Source: CAIPBY01 sp041671305
GTDB taxonomy: Bacteria > Patescibacteriota > Patescibacteriia > 2-01-FULL-39-33
Assembly (NCBI GenBank): GCA_041671305.1
Contig: JBAZBX010000012.1
Coordinates: 1 to 29,514 of the forward strand
Length of the DNA: 29,514 nucleotides
Reading direction: 5' to 3'
Shown here: positions 1 to 6,944 of the stretch, in pieces
Layout: the number at the start of each line of letters is the position of its first letter
Numbering within the stretch: position 1 is the first letter of the stretch
Position numbers and translations under genes: made by a program
The notes under the pieces: generated by a model
Databases searched by the model: none
What the model saw: only the letters and a program-made list of their open reading frames with translations
What the model was told of the DNA's origin: nothing

Positions 1-360
1 ATTATTCCAGCTCTAGTCCAAGGTACCAATGTCATTACCAAAAGGTATTTTCTTTCTTCTGTCGCCTACGGTTCAGTAGAAATAAACGACGCTGACTGGC
101 TCTGGAAAATTAATGATCAATTTATCTTGCCCGATCTAACCATAGTACTAAAAATCTCTGCTCAAGCTAGAATGAAAAAAATGGGGCAAAACAATCTGGA
201 ATTAAATCTATTTAAAGACGAAGAGAGCATACAAAAAGTTTGGGCGAACTATGAAATGATTGCCAAAAGATATCCGAATATCATCATAATTGACGGAGAA
301 AAATCTGAAGAGGAAGTATTTGAAGAAATAAAAAGAGCAGTTTTAGACATAATAAAATAA
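1..360 (+). CDS. tmk: dTMP kinase, 3' part (5' end outside window)
   Basis: Frame 1 is open from base 1 to the TAA at 358-360, so this is the C-terminal ~119 residues of a protein that begins left of the window; the TTG at 127 is internal. Thymidylate kinase phosphorylates dTMP to dTDP in the cytoplasm. The fragment matches the second half of that family: a segment like the 'DRY..S..AYQG' region (here TKRYFLSSVAYGS), then a tryptophan-leucine helix, 'LPDLTIVLKI' as the PDLTI strand, and the C-terminal helix pattern with LF, V...Y and IIIIDGEKSEEEV. The P-loop half is missing because of the window edge. It lies 3 nt before a second dTMP kinase-like gene and is presumably co-transcribed with it and thyX. 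Confidence 0.75.
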   Translation: MIPALVQGTNVITKRYFLSSVAYGSVEINDADWLWKINDQFILPDLTIVLKISAQARMKKMGQNNLELNLFKDEESIQKVWANYEMIAKRYPNIIIIDGEKSEEEVFEEIKRAVLDIIK

Positions 361-363
361 TAA

Positions 364-1041
364 ATGTCGGGTAAACTAATAGTCATAGATGGCACAGACG
401 GCTCGGGGAAAGGAACTCAAACTGATTTATTAATCGCAAAACTGAAAAGTGAAGGTTTTAAAGTTGAAAAAGCTGATTTTCCGAGATACGGCAATAGAAG
501 TGCAACGCTAGTTGAGGAATATCTCAATGGAAAATTCGGATCTGCAGATGAAGTCGGTCCCTACAGAGCCTCTATTTTTTATGCCTGTGATAGATATGCC
601 GCTTCTTTTGAAATTAAAAACTGGCTTAATGAAGATAAAATTGTAGTATCCAATCGCTATGTCTCGGCCAATATGGGACATCAAACTGGAAAAATACAAG
701 ATTCTACGGAGAGAGATAAATTCTTGGACTGGGTTCAGAATCTAGAATTTAATATTTTTCAAATCCCCAAACCAGACATCAACGTCCTTTTATATATGCC
801 CCCGGAAATCGGTCAAAAATTAGTAGACCAAAAGGGCGTTAGAGATTATATAGGCGGAGACAGAAGAGATATTCATGAAGATGATCTAAATCACCTCAAA
901 CGCGCGGCTGATGCCTTTGCCTATGTCGCCGATAAATATAATTGGATAAATATAAATTGCGCCCCAAACGGAAATTTACTGACGATTGAAGAAGTTCATA
1001 ACTTGCTTTGGGATAAAATTAAAGCAGAAATAAAATTATAA
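364..1041 (+). CDS. dTMP kinase-like protein (second copy)
   Basis: A 225-residue P-loop kinase of the thymidylate kinase group, proposed to make dTDP from dTMP. The P-loop is at residues ~9-18 (GTDGSGKGTQ). A DFPRYG segment follows at ~39-44, and NRYVSANMGHQ near residue 100 takes the place of the usual DRY motif. Near the C-terminal third are R-x-Y and a DIHE..D..HL stretch. This differs from the gene just upstream and looks like a distinct subfamily, so the two are paralogues of different type rather than a recent duplication. Start ATG 364 lies 3 nt after the previous stop and thyX follows 2 nt downstream, which indicates one operon. No Shine-Dalgarno is visible. Another nucleoside monophosphate kinase specificity cannot be excluded. 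Confidence 0.8.
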   Translation: MSGKLIVIDGTDGSGKGTQTDLLIAKLKSEGFKVEKADFPRYGNRSATLVEEYLNGKFGSADEVGPYRASIFYACDRYAASFEIKNWLNEDKIVVSNRYVSANMGHQTGKIQDSTERDKFLDWVQNLEFNIFQIPKPDINVLLYMPPEIGQKLVDQKGVRDYIGGDRRDIHEDDLNHLKRAADAFAYVADKYNWININCAPNGNLLTIEEVHNLLWDKIKAEIKL

Positions 1042-1043
1042 TT

Positions 1044-2042
1044 ATGAGTAACATACCAAGACCAGTAATTCTCTCTCACACCAAAGGCGACTTGCTTCCG
1101 GACATTCTCCAGGTTATTGAGGCAGCCGGACGAACTTGCTACAAATCGCATGACAAGATAACCGCTGACAGCGCCGAAAAATTAGTCAAAGCCTTGATTT
1201 TCCGCGGACATGAAAGCGTAATTGAACACTCTTGGCTAGTTTTTGTCTTTGACAAGGCCTCATTTGATCCAAAATATCTCAAAGAATATTTTCTCAATGT
1301 CTTTCTGTGCAACAACCTGCTGATACTGACAGAATCGGATGAAAGATTTATTCTCAGTGGAAATGCCAGAATGTTTCGTGATTATTTCCGAAAAACCAAA
1401 CGCTTTACGGAAGAAGATATTTTCATGCTTAGTGAACTCAAAAAACATGTCAAAATAGTTTTTGACGATCTCAGTCTTCCAACCACGGAAAGTTTTGCCA
1501 AAGGCATAAGTCTTTGCCCGTCCATTGAATATACCAAGGAAGAACAGATGAAACATTTTTGGGTCATGGTGCGAATTATTGCCTCACGTTCTTGCACTCA
1601 TCAAATCGTACGACACAGAAGATGCGCCTTCTCCCAAGAATCCCAAAGATATTGCGACGAAAGCGGATTTTTCAACAAAGGATATTATATCGTCCCTCCG
1701 ACAATTGAAGAATCCAATATCGCCGGAGATTTCAAAAACAAACTCAAACAAATAGACGGCTGGTACCTGGAAACACGCGATATATTGCTTCAGTCCGGCA
1801 AAAAAATGGTCAATGAAGATGCTAGATTCCTCTTACCCAATGCCGTCGCCTCGGAAATTGTCATGTCTTGCAATTTGGAAGAATGGCATTGGTTTCTCAA
1901 AATGCGCTGTGACAGCCATGCGCAATGGGACATCAGAGAAATTGCCATGGAAATATTGTTTAAATTTAAACAAATGTTTCCAGGATGCTTTGATGATTTT
2001 ATAATTGATAGCACCAATATGAGTGCCAAACTTGAGCCGTAG
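1044..2042 (+). CDS. thyX: Flavin-dependent thymidylate synthase ThyX
   Basis: ThyX converts dUMP to dTMP using methylene-tetrahydrofolate, FAD and NADPH. The 332-residue product carries the hallmark RHRR at residues 190-193 followed by the S-x-R-Y at 200-203. It also has an early H..V.EH segment (residues 56-62) and the C-terminal block with LPN, W..FL..R, AQW.IR.IA. At 332 residues it is longer than the usual ~220-260. The excess lies between the EH segment and RHRR (about residues 72-175), where a charged helical stretch separates the two halves of the fold. ATG 1044 sits 2 nt after the kinase stop. With two kinase-type neighbours this forms a dUMP to dTMP to dTDP supply operon. TAG at 2040-2042 abuts a DnaA box. 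Confidence 0.9.
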   Translation: MSNIPRPVILSHTKGDLLPDILQVIEAAGRTCYKSHDKITADSAEKLVKALIFRGHESVIEHSWLVFVFDKASFDPKYLKEYFLNVFLCNNLLILTESDERFILSGNARMFRDYFRKTKRFTEEDIFMLSELKKHVKIVFDDLSLPTTESFAKGISLCPSIEYTKEEQMKHFWVMVRIIASRSCTHQIVRHRRCAFSQESQRYCDESGFFNKGYYIVPPTIEESNIAGDFKNKLKQIDGWYLETRDILLQSGKKMVNEDARFLLPNAVASEIVMSCNLEEWHWFLKMRCDSHAQWDIREIAMEILFKFKQMFPGCFDDFIIDSTNMSAKLEP

Positions 2043-2051
2043 TTATCCACA
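2043..2051 (+). promoter_or_regulatory. DnaA box TTATCCACA
   Basis: A perfect consensus DnaA box lies in the spacer between thyX and the dnaA-like gene. Only one perfect copy is visible in this spacer, which suggests autoregulation of the dnaA-like gene rather than a full origin. Chance occurrence is possible. Confidence 0.55.
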
Positions 2052-2093
2052 GGCTCTACATTTGTATATAACCGCGAAAAGGGTTAACTTAAT

Positions 2094-2138
2094 AAGAGGA
2101 CATTCTTTCCAGAACAAGAAAACCTCTTTTTTTGTTCT
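2094..2138 (+). terminator. Overlapping hairpins with T-run (thyX terminator or attenuator)
   Basis: Two mutually exclusive structures can form here. AAGAGG (2094-2099) can pair with CCTCTT (2123-2128), followed by a T-run, as a terminator. Alternatively AGAACAAGAAAA (2111-2122) pairs with TTTTTTTGTTCT (2127-2138) across a CCTC loop, a 12-bp stem with one G-T pair, which would occlude the first. This is most simply the end of the thymidylate operon, but it could act on the dnaA-like leader. Confidence 0.45.
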
Positions 2139-2154
2139 GTAGAAATATAGAACC

Positions 2155-2182
2155 TTGACATCGGTCTTTCCGTCGGGAAGAC
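2155..2182 (+). promoter_or_regulatory. TTGACA and leader hairpin upstream of dnaA-like gene
   Basis: A consensus -35 (TTGACA, 2155-2160) has no convincing -10 at the proper spacing. Right after it is an 8-bp stem, GTCTTTCC (2164-2171) / GGGAAGAC (2175-2182), with a 3-nt loop. The hairpin sits about 30 nt before the start codon, ahead of a strong AGGAG (2200-2204). It may be an mRNA leader element or an operator; which is not decided by the sequence. Confidence 0.35.
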
Positions 2183-2212
2183 TGCTAAAAAACAACCACA
2201 GGAGACGGAACA

Positions 2213-3607
2213 ATGCCAAACGATACCACCACGCAGTGGGAGTTGGTATTAGACCAACTCCGACAAACCATTGACAAGACTAGCTTCGGAAATTGGTTTT
2301 CTAACACCAAACAAATTGGACTGACGAAGGAGACTATTCAGATCGGAGTTCCTAGCGACTACTTTGCAAAGTGGCTGACAGACCATTACTTGGACAAGAT
2401 CCAAGACGCCATGCAATCTATTCCTGAGATGTCCGGGTTGCGGTTGGAATTCGTACCATGCTCTGACCTTGTCATTTCAACCCCTCAACCACATGCAAAT
2501 GTTACGGCCGCAAAAAACACGCCGTCCATGCCACAGCAAACTGCTTTCCCCTTTTGCCGCCCGACATTTGGATTTGACAATTATGTTAAGCATGGTGGCA
2601 ACAATGCTGCCGTTACTATAGCTAACCTAATCGCCACATCCAAACCAGGAACGGTATTTCCCGTCTTTTCTATCATTGGACCGCCTGGATCGGGAAAAAC
2701 TACCCTGATGGGATGCATAAAACGCCTAATGAAAGAATTACAAAATGGTGAATTTAAATATTCTACATTTCCGGCTGTAGATTTTCTGAACACCTTTTGC
2801 GCTAAATTTAAAAAACCTAATCCAGACATGGGCGACTTGCATCAATTAAATAACTACGATCTGGTTTGTATAGACGATTTGCAGTCCGTAGATGGCCCGA
2901 ATAAGGCCAAGACACAGGAAGAACTGTTCAGCATCATCAAACACCTTACTGAAAGGCCGGGACCAAAAGGACAAGTGGTCATAACAATGGATAGACCTCC
3001 CAACAAGCTCCAACTCTGCGGAGAATGGATGCATTCTCTTCTGGAAAGTGGCTTTGTGGCTACCATAACACCACCGGATATCACTGGGAGAAAGGCCCTA
3101 CTCCAGGCCAAATGCAACAACGGATGGACGGGAAGGGTGAGCGACGATGCTATAGAGCTTATTGCCAGAAACGTTACAGATGGCGACGCTCGAAGACTAA
3201 ACGGAGTACTGGGCCAAGCCATGGCTTTGAGTCTTGTTGGCAATCATCCAGTAGTAACTACTGAATTGGTGCAAGAAGCTATACGCCAGCGAGAAGGAAT
3301 TATGGTTGCACAGACCATTACTCCTGATGCCATCATGGATGGAGTGGCCGCCTTTTTCAATATAGGATCCAAGGATCTTGTGGGACGTTCACGAGAGCAG
3401 CGTTATGTCTCTCCCAGACATATTGCCATCTATCTGTGCTTGAAATACACGGATATCTCTCGCAAAGAGTTGGCGAAACGACTGAGGAGGGATCAATCAA
3501 CCATCACCATTTCTCTGTCTGTCATTGAGGGCAAGATAACTGACGACCAGTCGGTTGCTACCACAGTTTCAAAAATCAAAACGAAACTTGGCCTACCCCC
3601 AATCTAA
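2213..3607 (+). CDS. dnaA: Divergent DnaA-like replication initiator
   Basis: DnaA binds DnaA boxes and opens the origin as an ATP-bound helical oligomer. Domain I is recognisable at residues ~8-70 (QWELVLDQL, W, W pattern), followed by a linker. The AAA+ domain has Walker A GPPGSGKT (156-163), Walker B around VCIDD (218-222), sensor 1 TMDRPP and sensor 2 GDARRLNG (324-331). A domain IV helix-turn-helix includes RDQSTI (426-431) in place of the usual RDHTTV. Aligned by eye, the box VII 'SRF' arginine finger is replaced by SLL (275-277), and the P-loop is not the usual GGVGLGKTH type. ATG 2213 has AGGAG 8 nt upstream. The gene is visibly richer in G+C than its neighbours and has its own terminator. 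It may be the only DnaA or a specialised paralogue; the window cannot tell. Confidence 0.8.
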   Translation: MPNDTTTQWELVLDQLRQTIDKTSFGNWFSNTKQIGLTKETIQIGVPSDYFAKWLTDHYLDKIQDAMQSIPEMSGLRLEFVPCSDLVISTPQPHANVTAAKNTPSMPQQTAFPFCRPTFGFDNYVKHGGNNAAVTIANLIATSKPGTVFPVFSIIGPPGSGKTTLMGCIKRLMKELQNGEFKYSTFPAVDFLNTFCAKFKKPNPDMGDLHQLNNYDLVCIDDLQSVDGPNKAKTQEELFSIIKHLTERPGPKGQVVITMDRPPNKLQLCGEWMHSLLESGFVATITPPDITGRKALLQAKCNNGWTGRVSDDAIELIARNVTDGDARRLNGVLGQAMALSLVGNHPVVTTELVQEAIRQREGIMVAQTITPDAIMDGVAAFFNIGSKDLVGRSREQRYVSPRHIAIYLCLKYTDISRKELAKRLRRDQSTITISLSVIEGKITDDQSVATTVSKIKTKLGLPPI

Positions 3608-3613
3608 CCACGT

Positions 3614-3660
3614 GGCCCTGCAGTTTAGTTTACTCTACTGCATTGGGCCTCGTTTTTTTT
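3614..3660 (+). terminator. Intrinsic terminator of dnaA-like gene
   Basis: GGCCC (3614-3618) plus TGCAGT (3619-3624) pairs with ACTGCA (3637-3642) and GGGCC (3645-3649), with a 2-nt bulge, followed by CTCG and eight or more T. It begins 7 nt after the stop codon. Confidence 0.85.
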
Positions 3661-3726
3661 ATTAGCGACGTAAAGCGAGAGAAACGCAAAAAGTTTACTT
3701 TTGCGTTTCCGAGCCGAGGAGCTAAT
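3661..3726. repeat. Palindromic element with ATTAGC/GCTAAT ends
   Basis: An 11-bp perfect stem, GAAACGCAAAA (3681-3691) / TTTTGCGTTTC (3699-3709), is nested inside terminal inverted repeats ATTAGC (3661-3666) and GCTAAT (3721-3726), with partly matching arms between. It resembles a small non-coding palindromic element. No second copy was seen in the window. Confidence 0.5.
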
Positions 3727-3740
3727 ATAGTAATCTATAT

Positions 3741-3769
3741 TTGATTTTTTCTCCAAAAAGTATTAAACT
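3741..3769 (+). promoter_or_regulatory. Candidate gatB promoter
   Basis: TTGATT (3741-3746), 17 nt spacer, TAAACT (3764-3769), in the AT-rich stretch before gatB. TATAGT at 3769-3774 is an alternative -10. The match is moderate. Confidence 0.4.
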
Positions 3770-3803
3770 ATAGTAATTAATTATCTAAATCTTATCAATA
3801 AAT

Positions 3804-5333
3804 ATGGCTAAATTAGTTCCAGTAATCGGCATGGAAATCCACGCCGAGCTCAAAACCAAAAGCAAAATGTTCTGCACCTGCGTCAACGGTTATGAGCTCC
3901 AGGAACAGCCAAACAAAAATATCTGTCCTATTTGCATGGGACATCCTGGCACTTTGCCGGTGATAAATAAACAAGCCATAGAATGGACCATTCTGGTCGG
4001 TTTGGCTTTGAATTGCAAAATCGCCAAGCAAACCAAATTTGACAGAAAAAATTATTTCTATCCCGATCTGCCCAAAGGCTACCAAATTTCTCAATACGAT
4101 CAGCCTTTGACTTATGATGGATATCTCCGTATCGGCAAAAAGGACATTGATATTGTCAGAATTCATCTTGAAGAAGACACTGGTAAATTAATCCACAACA
4201 GCGACGGTACAGCAGTAGATCTTAGTCGTGCTTGTACGCCACTTATTGAATTAGTAACCGGACCGACCATTGAATCAGCCCAAGAAGCCAAAGAATTCTG
4301 CCAAGCCTATCAACAAATCCTAAGATATTTAGAAATTTCCGAAGCCGATATGGAAAAAGGCCAAATGCGTTGTGAGGCCAACATTTCCATGCAAGAGCCA
4401 GGAAAATTCGTAACCGAGAAAGGCGAAGTCAAGCCTCTGCTTGATTACAAATTAAATCCAAAATCAGAACTCAAAAATATTAATTCTTTCCGAGCCATGG
4501 AAAGAGCCGTTGAATTTGAAATTAAACGTCAAACCAGAGCCATAGAAAACGGTGAAAAATTAATCCAAGAAACCAGAGGCTGGGACGAGAATACTCAAAC
4601 TACTTTCAGCCAGAGATCCAAGGAAACAGCCGCCGATTATCGTTATTTTCCGGAGCCTGATTTGCCACCCTTAGAAATTTCTGACGACTTGGTTCAAAGC
4701 CTCCAAGCCACCATGCCGGAACTTCCGCAAGCCAAATTTGAAAGATTCATCAATCAATATCAATTTGATATAGAAAGCGCCAGAACTATTGTCAGTGATA
4801 AGCACTTAGCTTCTTACACTGAGCAAGTTTCTTCTGAACTTATTTGTTGGCTGGAATCATTGCCAGAAGTTGAAGGCACAGTGGAAGAAATCTCCGCCAG
4901 AGAAGGCAAAAAGCTTTCCAAATTGATTAGCAATTGGCTTATCAACAGGTTATTTAAATATCTCAATGAACACAAAGTAGCCATTCAAGATTGCAAGATA
5001 ACGCCAGAAAATTTTGCCGAATTCTTGTCCATGATTTATACCAACAAAATAAATAATAATTCAGCTCAGCAAATTTTGGAAGAAATGTTTACTACCGGTC
5101 AGTCTCCTACCGGCATTATGGAAAGCAAAAATCTCGGCCAAATGGGCGATGAAGGAGAGATTGAATCAATTATTGATAAAATAATAGCTGACAACCAGAA
5201 AGTGGTTGACGACTATAAATCAGGCAAAGAAGCTGCTTTCAAATTTCTAGTCGGCATGGCCATGCGAGAGACCAAAGGTAAAGCCAATCCTGGAATTATC
5301 AATGATTTATTAAACAAAAAACTCAGCCAATAA
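3804..5333 (+). CDS. gatB: Asp/Glu-tRNA amidotransferase subunit B
   Basis: GatB is the tRNA-binding, kinase-like subunit of the GatCAB complex, which converts misacylated Glu-tRNA(Gln) or Asp-tRNA(Asn) to the correct amide form. At 509 residues it has about the family's usual length of ~475-500. Clear motifs are VIGMEIHAELKTKSKMFC at the N-terminus, a C..C pair in NICPICMGHPG, KFDRKNYFYPDLPKGYQIS near residue 80-100, IHLEEDTGK, and the C-terminal YqeY-like tail ending near FLVGMAMRETKGKANP. Start ATG 3804 gives the family N-terminus directly; no Shine-Dalgarno is visible. gatA and gatC are not in this window. A small basic ORF follows 4 nt after the stop and is probably co-transcribed. Confidence 0.97.
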   Translation: MAKLVPVIGMEIHAELKTKSKMFCTCVNGYELQEQPNKNICPICMGHPGTLPVINKQAIEWTILVGLALNCKIAKQTKFDRKNYFYPDLPKGYQISQYDQPLTYDGYLRIGKKDIDIVRIHLEEDTGKLIHNSDGTAVDLSRACTPLIELVTGPTIESAQEAKEFCQAYQQILRYLEISEADMEKGQMRCEANISMQEPGKFVTEKGEVKPLLDYKLNPKSELKNINSFRAMERAVEFEIKRQTRAIENGEKLIQETRGWDENTQTTFSQRSKETAADYRYFPEPDLPPLEISDDLVQSLQATMPELPQAKFERFINQYQFDIESARTIVSDKHLASYTEQVSSELICWLESLPEVEGTVEEISAREGKKLSKLISNWLINRLFKYLNEHKVAIQDCKITPENFAEFLSMIYTNKINNNSAQQILEEMFTTGQSPTGIMESKNLGQMGDEGEIESIIDKIIADNQKVVDDYKSGKEAAFKFLVGMAMRETKGKANPGIINDLLNKKLSQ

Positions 5334-5337
5334 TTTT

Positions 5338-5781
5338 ATGCCACTGCCATTTACGGGTAAAAGCAATATTGTAAAATTCACTCCGACCAAAGCCAAGGTA
5401 TCCAGCTTATATAAAAGCGTCACCAAAAACTCAGCCATGTCAGTTTCAGTCAAAGCTTCCGCGATTAAAGCGCTTCAAAACGCGGGATATGACAGCACAA
5501 AAATTAGCAAAATAGTAAACAAAGATGAAGCTCTGTCCGTAGCCAAGCTCAAGCAAGTCGCCAGAGATCTCAAGGCCGGGAAAGTTTATGGTTTTGCCAC
5601 CAAGAATCCCGACATAGTCGTCAAACAATACCTCAACAAAGAACGGCTAAAGAGCCAAAGCATCGCCAGAATCCGCAAAGAGCATATGCTTGAAGAACGC
5701 GCTGATGATATAAAAAGCAACCCCAATAATTCCAGATTATCCAACTCTGGTACTAGTAGCAGAGTTAACTTGCCATTTTAA
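5338..5781 (+). CDS. Small basic protein of unknown function
   Basis: A 147-residue lysine-rich protein that I do not recognise. The first 40 residues are Ser/Lys/Thr-rich. A helical middle follows (SVKASAIKALQNAGY, then KISKIVNKDEALSVAKLKQVARDL), which could be a small helix-turn-helix-like fold. A charged helix rich in Arg/Lys/Glu comes next, and the tail is Asn/Ser-rich. There is no signal peptide or membrane segment. The start lies 4 nt after the gatB stop and the gene ends just before a shared bidirectional terminator, so it is the last gene of the gatB transcript. A nucleic-acid-binding role is possible from its charge but unproven. Confidence 0.7.
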   Translation: MPLPFTGKSNIVKFTPTKAKVSSLYKSVTKNSAMSVSVKASAIKALQNAGYDSTKISKIVNKDEALSVAKLKQVARDLKAGKVYGFATKNPDIVVKQYLNKERLKSQSIARIRKEHMLEERADDIKSNPNNSRLSNSGTSSRVNLPF

Positions 5782-5795
5782 ATATAATTTAATTT

Positions 5796-5825
5796 TAAAA
5801 ACCCCATAAAGGGGCTTTTATTTTT
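5796..5825. terminator. Bidirectional terminator between 5338 gene and miaA
   Basis: TAAAAACCCC-ATAAA-GGGGCTTTTA forms a GC core with A/T flanks and a T-run on both strands. It serves the + strand gene ending at 5781 and the - strand miaA ending at 5818, whose stop codon lies inside it. Confidence 0.8.
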
Positions 5826-6846
5826 GTAAAAATCTTTTTATTTCTATTTCCGCTTCTCTAATATTTTCAATCCAAGAGATATCTTTATTCCGGTTGAACC
5901 AGGTCAACTGTCTTTTGGCAAAATGATGAATGGCCATCATAAGTTGCTCCACCATCTCATCGTAAGTTAGCAGTCCGCGCAAATACCGGGACACATAGCG
6001 GTATTCCAAACCAAATTCATCCAGCCGTTTCCAACTCACGCCCTGCTTGCGCAACTTTTTTATTTCCTTGATCATTCCTTCCTTAATTCTAGTCTCCAGC
6101 CGGCTGTCTATCCTCTGGTATATTTTTTCCAAAGGAAACTTTATGCCCAAAATTAAAATATCCAAATCAGGCTTTTTAATTTCCTGCTGATCCGATTTTT
6201 TCTTGCCCGTTTCATAATAAATTTCCAAAGCTCTCTGTACTCGGCGACGATTTTTGAGATCAATAATTCGGAAAGTTTCCGGATCTATTTTTTGCAGTCT
6301 GGCAGACAATTGCTTCAAAGAGAGGTTATCTAATTTCCGCCTGATGTAATTGCGAGGAGGCCAACAGGCCGACGTGGCAATCCCGTGTTTATCTTTCCTA
6401 AACGGGATCCCCACGCTCCGCTTCGCTCCGCTCGGGATGACATCTAAATTAAACTGAAATCCCTTAATCACGGAATCCACATACAATCCTGTACCACCCA
6501 CCAAAAATGGCAATTTATTGGCATATTGTGCCCCTGCAATGGCCTTGTAGGCCAATTTTTGGTACTTGGCGACGTTGAATGGATTTTTGGGGTTAATTAT
6601 GTCAATTAAGTGATATGGCACCTGTTTTGGGCCTTTTTGAGCCCCAGAATGGCCTCTGGATGGCTTATCCACACCGTATTCCACCAAATCCTTGCCCGTA
6701 CCAATATCCATGCCACGATAAACCTGACGGGAATCAGCAGAAATGATCTCGCCTTTGAATTTCCGAGCCAGCTTCACAGCCAATTTGGTTTTACCCGTGG
6801 CCGTCGGACCGACAATGACTATGAGTTTTTTCTGATTATTTTGCAT
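5818..6846 (-). CDS. miaA: tRNA dimethylallyltransferase with repeat-derived insertions
   Basis: MiaA attaches the dimethylallyl group to A37 of tRNAs reading UNN codons. The P-loop GPTATGKT is at residues 13-20, DSRQVYRGMDIGTGK at 38-52, PYHLIDI at 77-83, GGTGLY at 117-122, and RRVQRALE further on. At 342 residues it exceeds the usual ~300-316. The excess sits at two places. Residues ~135-168 (DVIPSG...PPRNYI) are the translation of a dispersed palindromic repeat, placed just after the GTGLY helix. Residues ~59-75 (VDKPSRGHSGAQKGPKQ) are an extra loop before HLIDI. Both leave the frame intact, so the enzyme is probably functional with added loops. ATG 6846 shares a short divergent spacer with the 6945 gene. 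miaB, the next enzyme for ms2i6A, lies 0.9 kb away on the same strand. Confidence 0.95.
   Translation of the reverse strand: MQNNQKKLIVIVGPTATGKTKLAVKLARKFKGEIISADSRQVYRGMDIGTGKDLVEYGVDKPSRGHSGAQKGPKQVPYHLIDIINPKNPFNVAKYQKLAYKAIAGAQYANKLPFLVGGTGLYVDSVIKGFQFNLDVIPSGAKRSVGIPFRKDKHGIATSACWPPRNYIRRKLDNLSLKQLSARLQKIDPETFRIIDLKNRRRVQRALEIYYETGKKKSDQQEIKKPDLDILILGIKFPLEKIYQRIDSRLETRIKEGMIKEIKKLRKQGVSWKRLDEFGLEYRYVSRYLRGLLTYDEMVEQLMMAIHHFAKRQLTWFNRNKDISWIENIREAEIEIKRFLQK
6345..6442. repeat. Dispersed palindromic repeat inside miaA coding sequence
   Basis: The left part (TGTAATTGCGAGGAGGCC, 6345-6362) resembles the common GTCATTGCGAGG end of dispersed repeats; the right end reads CGGGATGACATC. In between is GTGGCAATCCCGT and an inverted partner ACGGGAT. 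The element is about 98 bp and read through in frame by miaA. It is related to the 9126-9239 element (shared GTnATTGCGAG and GTGGCAATC). Confidence 0.75.
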
Positions 6847-6867
6847 TTGAATTATTATTTAATTTAG

Positions 6868-6878
6868 TATAGTATAAT
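6868..6878 (+). promoter_or_regulatory. Overlapping -10 boxes for the 6945 gene
   Basis: TATAGT (6868-6873) and a perfect TATAAT (6873-6878) lie in the miaA/6945 divergent spacer. No good -35 is at standard spacing (TTGAAT 6847-6852 is 15 or 20 nt away). The mirror-image strand could also supply a -10 for miaA. Confidence 0.4.
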
Positions 6879-6900
6879 AACGTTCAGCAAGCAACGGGCA

Positions 6901-6924
6901 ATCAACAGATCGATCAACAGATCG
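6901..6924. repeat. Two tandem 12-bp repeats in the leader of the 6945 gene
   Basis: ATCAACAGATCG occurs twice head to tail (6901-6912, 6913-6924) between the putative -10 and the Shine-Dalgarno. It contains GATCGATC palindromes at the junctions. It could be a protein-binding or leader RNA element. Confidence 0.6.
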
Positions 6925-6944
6925 ATAAGAGGAGGATTTTGTCC

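Noticed and set aside
6665..6673. Perfect TTATCCACA inside miaA
   Set aside because: It lies within codons of the extra loop and stands alone; no spacer or cluster of boxes supports an origin.
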